The translations under genes were made by a program, and so were the position numbers. 8,074 nucleotides of DNA, from the NCBI GenBank assembly GCA_009783805.1, contig WRCU01000055.1, positions 1-8,074 on the forward strand. Reading direction: 5' to 3'. This document shows, in pieces, positions 6,021-8,074 of the stretch. Source of the DNA: Oscillospiraceae bacterium. GTDB taxonomy: Bacteria; Bacillota; Clostridia; WRCU01. Each line of letters begins with the position of its first letter. Within the stretch, counting starts at the first letter, position 1. Below the pieces are notes generated by a model, which saw only the letters and a list, made by a program, of their open reading frames with translations, was not told where the DNA came from and did not search any database.

Positions 6021-7018
6021 GCGATGGCGGATGCCGCGGGGCGGGCGGGGCCGCAGGCGAAGGCCCCGAAACCCCCGAGTACGAGTACCTGCCTGAGGTG
6101 GGGGCGGAAGGGGGGCCGGGCCCTAGGCTCGACGTTTGGCTAGCCTCAGCCGCGGGCCTGACGAGGTCGCAGGTCAGGCGCCTCATGGACTCAGGCTGCG
6201 TCTCGGTTAACGGCTTCACGCGGAAGGCCGGGCACCGGCTCGAGCCCGGCGACGTCGCCGCGGTCCGGGCCGGGCTCGCCGTACCCCCCTCCTTCCCGGC
6301 CGAGGACATACCGCTTACGATCCTGTATGAGGACGGGCGCATATTGGCGATCGACAAGCCCAAGGGGATGGTGATGCACCCGGGGGCCGGCGTGAGCTCA
6401 GGGACGCTGGCGAACGCGCTGCTGCACAGGTACGGCGGCGCGCTGCCCGACCCCGGCGGGCTCCGTAGGCCGGGGATCGTCCATAGGCTGGACAAGGACA
6501 CGACCGGCGTCGTCGTAGTGGGCAAGGATGAGGCCGCGTGCAGGCGCCTCAGCGACTCGTTCCGAGACAGGGAGGTCGAGAAGGAGTACGTCGCCGTGGT
6601 GGCCGGCGTTATGGGGGAGGGCCTAGCCACGGTCATAGCGCCCATCGGGCGCGACAGGCGCCGCAGGGACAGGATGGCCGTCGACGCTGAGGACGGCAAG
6701 GACGCGGTGTCCAAGGTGGCCGTCCTGGAGAGGTTCCGCGACTCCACCTACGTCAAAGTGCTGATAGCCACGGGGAGGACGCACCAGATACGCGTGCACC
6801 TGGCCTACATGGGCCACCCGGTGGTCGGCGACGGGGCCTACGCGCCCTCGTTCCCGATCCGCCTGTGCGAGGGGCAGGCGCTGCACGCGCGCAGGGTCGC
6901 CTTGCCGCACCCCGACGGCGGGGCGCGCATGGAGTTCGCCGCCCCCCTGCCGGCGTACTTCGGGCTCCTCTTAAGGACGCTCAGGGAAGGCTCCCCGCTG
7001 AGCGCCCTAAGGCCCTGA
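6017..7018 (+). CDS. rluD: RluA-family 23S rRNA pseudouridine synthase with S4 domain (RluD/YlyB type)
   Basis: A 333-residue RNA pseudouridine synthase that isomerises uridines in rRNA, probably in 23S rRNA. After a roughly 35-residue Gly/Glu/Pro-rich leader comes an S4 RNA-binding domain (about residues 36-95: RLDVWLAS, then Q-V-R-R-L-M, V-S-V-N-G, L-E-P-G-D). The catalytic domain has the family signature H156-R-L-D159-K-D-T-T-G, with D159 the expected catalytic Asp, then the G-R-T-H-Q-I-R-V-H-L motif and a final G-x-Q-A-L-H-A-R-R-V block. It starts with GTG in a GTGA overlap with the lspA stop; its own Shine-Dalgarno is weak, so translational coupling to lspA is likely. Neighbouring lspA and pyrR match the position of Bacillus ylyB. 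The exact rRNA target (the RluD sites or another) cannot be assigned, so the symbol is family-level. Confidence 0.9.
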   Translation: MSDGGCRGAGGAAGEGPETPEYEYLPEVGAEGGPGPRLDVWLASAAGLTRSQVRRLMDSGCVSVNGFTRKAGHRLEPGDVAAVRAGLAVPPSFPAEDIPLTILYEDGRILAIDKPKGMVMHPGAGVSSGTLANALLHRYGGALPDPGGLRRPGIVHRLDKDTTGVVVVGKDEAACRRLSDSFRDREVEKEYVAVVAGVMGEGLATVIAPIGRDRRRRDRMAVDAEDGKDAVSKVAVLERFRDSTYVKVLIATGRTHQIRVHLAYMGHPVVGDGAYAPSFPIRLCEGQALHARRVALPHPDGGARMEFAAPLPAYFGLLLRTLREGSPLSALRP

Positions 7019-7023
7019 TCGCA

Positions 7024-7039
7024 GGCGCGCATCCGCGCC
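7024..7039 (+). promoter_or_regulatory. Hairpin just after rluD
   Basis: GGCGCG (7024-7029) pairs perfectly with CGCGCC (7034-7039) around a CATC loop, starting six bases after the rluD stop. There is no U-run; the A-rich tract 17 bases further on is on the wrong strand for an intrinsic terminator. It may mark the end of the upstream mRNA or protect it, but could be incidental to GC-rich DNA. Confidence 0.3.
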
Positions 7040-7041
7040 CG

Positions 7042-7070
7042 TTGCGTCGCGGGGCCAATAAAAATAAAAT
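7042..7070 (+). promoter_or_regulatory. Candidate sigma-70-type promoter for pyrR-pyrB
   Basis: TTGCGT (7042-7047) and TAAAAT (7065-7070) are separated by 17 bases. The -10 matches TATAAT at five of six positions; the -35 matches TTGACA at the first three. The -10 sits in 15 consecutive A/T bases (7057-7071), the longest such run I noticed in this GC-rich window. Transcription would start near 7077, leaving a leader of only about 14 bases before the pyrR ATG. Confidence 0.45.
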
Positions 7071-7080
7071 AGCGCAAGGC

Positions 7081-7085
7081 GGAGG
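7081..7085 (+). promoter_or_regulatory. Ribosome binding site of pyrR
   Basis: GGAGG lies five bases before the ATG at 7091, a standard spacing that fixes the start. Confidence 0.65.
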
Positions 7086-7090
7086 CGGCG

Positions 7091-7645
7091 ATGGGCGAGA
7101 AGGCGAGGATCCTAACGGGCGAGGAGATGGCGCGGGCCGTCAAGCGGATCGGCCACGAGATCGTCGAGAGGAGCGGCGGCTCCCCGCTGATCACCCTCAT
7201 CGGCATACAGAGGCGCGGCGTGGTGCTGGCTAAACGCCTGGCAGAGTGCCTGCGCGGGATAGACGGGACCTCCGTGGAGACGGGGGTGCTCGACATCACC
7301 TTCTATCGGGACGACCTCAGCCTCCTCTCGTCCCACCCCGTCGTGAACGGCACCTACATAGGCTTCGCGATAGACGGGAAGCGGCTGATCCTGGTGGACG
7401 ACGTGGTCTACACGGGCAGGACGACCCGGGCGGCGATGGACGCGCTCATGGACCTGGGCAGGCCTTCGCGCATAGAGTTCATGGCGCTCATAGACAGGGG
7501 CAACAGGGAGCTGCCCATACAGCCCGACTATGTGGGGAGGACTGTCCCCACCTCCAAGGATGAGTACGTCTCCGTGAAGGTGGCGGAGATCGACGGCGAG
7601 GACTCCGTGACCATAGGCGACCTGAGGGTGAGGCAGGCGCCTTAG
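7091..7645 (+). CDS. pyrR: Bifunctional pyr operon regulator / uracil phosphoribosyltransferase PyrR
   Basis: A 184-residue member of the type I phosphoribosyltransferase fold, the usual PyrR length (about 180). The PRPP-binding motif is clear at L-I-L-V-D103-D104-V-V-Y-T-G-R-T. The early G-I-Q-R-R-G-V-V-L-A stretch, the D-I-T-F-Y-R-D-D-L region and the late N-R-E-L-P-I-Q-P-D-Y-V-G block are characteristic of PyrR rather than other phosphoribosyltransferases. PyrR binds pyr mRNA when UMP is abundant and lowers expression; it also makes UMP from uracil and PRPP. Cytoplasmic. pyrB follows after 48 bases. No room for a terminator/antiterminator leader exists before pyrR or between pyrR and pyrB, and I see no AGAG-containing PyrR binding loop in the 72 bases upstream, so how it regulates here is unclear. 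Confidence 0.95.
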   Translation: MGEKARILTGEEMARAVKRIGHEIVERSGGSPLITLIGIQRRGVVLAKRLAECLRGIDGTSVETGVLDITFYRDDLSLLSSHPVVNGTYIGFAIDGKRLILVDDVVYTGRTTRAAMDALMDLGRPSRIEFMALIDRGNRELPIQPDYVGRTVPTSKDEYVSVKVAEIDGEDSVTIGDLRVRQAP

Positions 7646-7681
7646 GTCCGCGCGCGGCCGGCAGGGTCTGGCGGAAAGGGC

Positions 7682-7688
7682 GGGAGGT
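7682..7688 (+). promoter_or_regulatory. Ribosome binding site of pyrB
   Basis: GGGAGGT places GGAGG (7683-7687) six bases before TTG at 7694 and is the main reason for calling this TTG the start. The GTG at 7687, within the site itself, is out of frame. Confidence 0.6.
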
Positions 7689-7693
7689 GCGGC

Positions 7694-8074
7694 TTGCTGC
7701 GGAACAAGGACGTGTTGGGCCTGAAGGACCTTACGGCGGATGAGATGGCAGGGATCCTGGACACGGCGGCGGCCCTCAAGTCGCTGGTCATATCCAAGAA
7801 CAAAAGGAGCCCCCACCTCCAGGGCAAGTCCGTCGTCACGATGTTCTACGAGAGCAGCACGAGGACGAGGCTCTCCTTCGAGCTCGCGGCCAAGTACATG
7901 AGCGGGGTCGCGGCGAACGTGACCGGGTCGGGGAGCAGCGTGGAGAAAGGCGAGACGCTGGCCGACACGTGCAGGACCATCGACGCCATGGGCACGGACG
8001 TGCTGATCCTGCGGCACCCCATGTCCGGGGCGGCGCACCTGGCGGCGAGGAACGTGGGCGCGTCCGTCATCAAC
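7694..8074 (+). CDS. pyrB: Aspartate carbamoyltransferase catalytic chain, 3'-truncated by window
   Basis: The first 127 residues of the enzyme joining carbamoyl phosphate and aspartate to form carbamoyl aspartate, the first committed step of pyrimidine synthesis. The carbamoyl-phosphate loop is S55-T-R-T-R59 within FYESSTRTRLSFE, the mobile-loop Lys is K85 in E-K-G-E-T, and R107-H108-P109 is the conserved RHP; spacing matches E. coli PyrB (S52-T-R, K84, H134) up to K85 and then departs from my remembered numbering, so the last correspondence is approximate. S-T-R-T-R followed by the pyr context favours PyrB over ornithine carbamoyltransferase. The start is TTG; no ATG or GTG in frame gives a sensible N-terminus. 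The gene runs off the window end. pyrR directly upstream suggests one operon, without a pyrP permease gene between them. Confidence 0.93.
   Translation, partial: MLRNKDVLGLKDLTADEMAGILDTAAALKSLVISKNKRSPHLQGKSVVTMFYESSTRTRLSFELAAKYMSGVAANVTGSGSSVEKGETLADTCRTIDAMGTDVLILRHPMSGAAHLAARNVGASVIN

Noticed and set aside
7057..7071. A/T tract as an intrinsic terminator after rluD
   Set aside because: The plus strand has A-runs, not T-runs, and on the minus strand no hairpin directly precedes the T-rich tract; a promoter -10 region fits better.

Overview
The window is a densely packed, entirely plus-strand stretch of a GC-rich bacterial genome. It holds ten protein genes: eight complete, and one cut by each window edge. 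Intergenic gaps are under 90 bases, several stop and start codons overlap, and I see no tRNA, rRNA, insertion sequence, CRISPR array or large repeat. The order lspA - rluD-type gene - pyrR - pyrB resembles the Bacillus subtilis order lsp - ylyB - pyrR - pyrP - pyrB, but without pyrP. Codon use is GC-rich yet heavy in AGG (Arg) and ATA (Ile). I infer a GC-rich Firmicutes (Clostridia-like) or Synergistota bacterium; this assignment is tentative.

Region 1 (bases 1-5466) looks like a catabolic cassette. It encodes the C-terminal part of a family 5 ABC-transporter solute-binding protein, a metal-dependent cyclase/amidohydrolase of the kynurenine formamidase family, and the alpha and beta subunits of a thiamine-diphosphate (TPP) dependent 2-oxoacid or acetoin dehydrogenase (E1). 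These are followed by a short HAD-superfamily phosphatase and a xylose-isomerase-like TIM barrel carrying a metal-ligand pattern like that of L-rhamnose isomerase. No E2 acyltransferase or E3 lipoamide dehydrogenase lies with the E1 pair. Uptake, ring or amide hydrolysis, aldose-ketose isomerisation, dephosphorylation and TPP chemistry would together suit breakdown of a sugar-derived or acyl compound, but the substrate cannot be read from the sequence.

Region 2 (bases 5463-8074) is housekeeping: prolipoprotein signal peptidase (lspA), an S4-domain 23S rRNA pseudouridine synthase (RluD type), the pyrimidine regulator/uracil phosphoribosyltransferase pyrR, and the start of aspartate carbamoyltransferase pyrB. 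The lspA reading frame begins on the stop codon of the TIM-barrel gene, so the housekeeping genes follow the cassette without a gap.

The only good promoter candidate I see is just upstream of pyrR, in a 15-base pure A/T tract. It leaves too short a leader for a classical PyrR attenuator. Small hairpins sit between the cyclase and E1 alpha genes, between E1 alpha and E1 beta, and between rluD and pyrR; none has the U-run of an intrinsic terminator.
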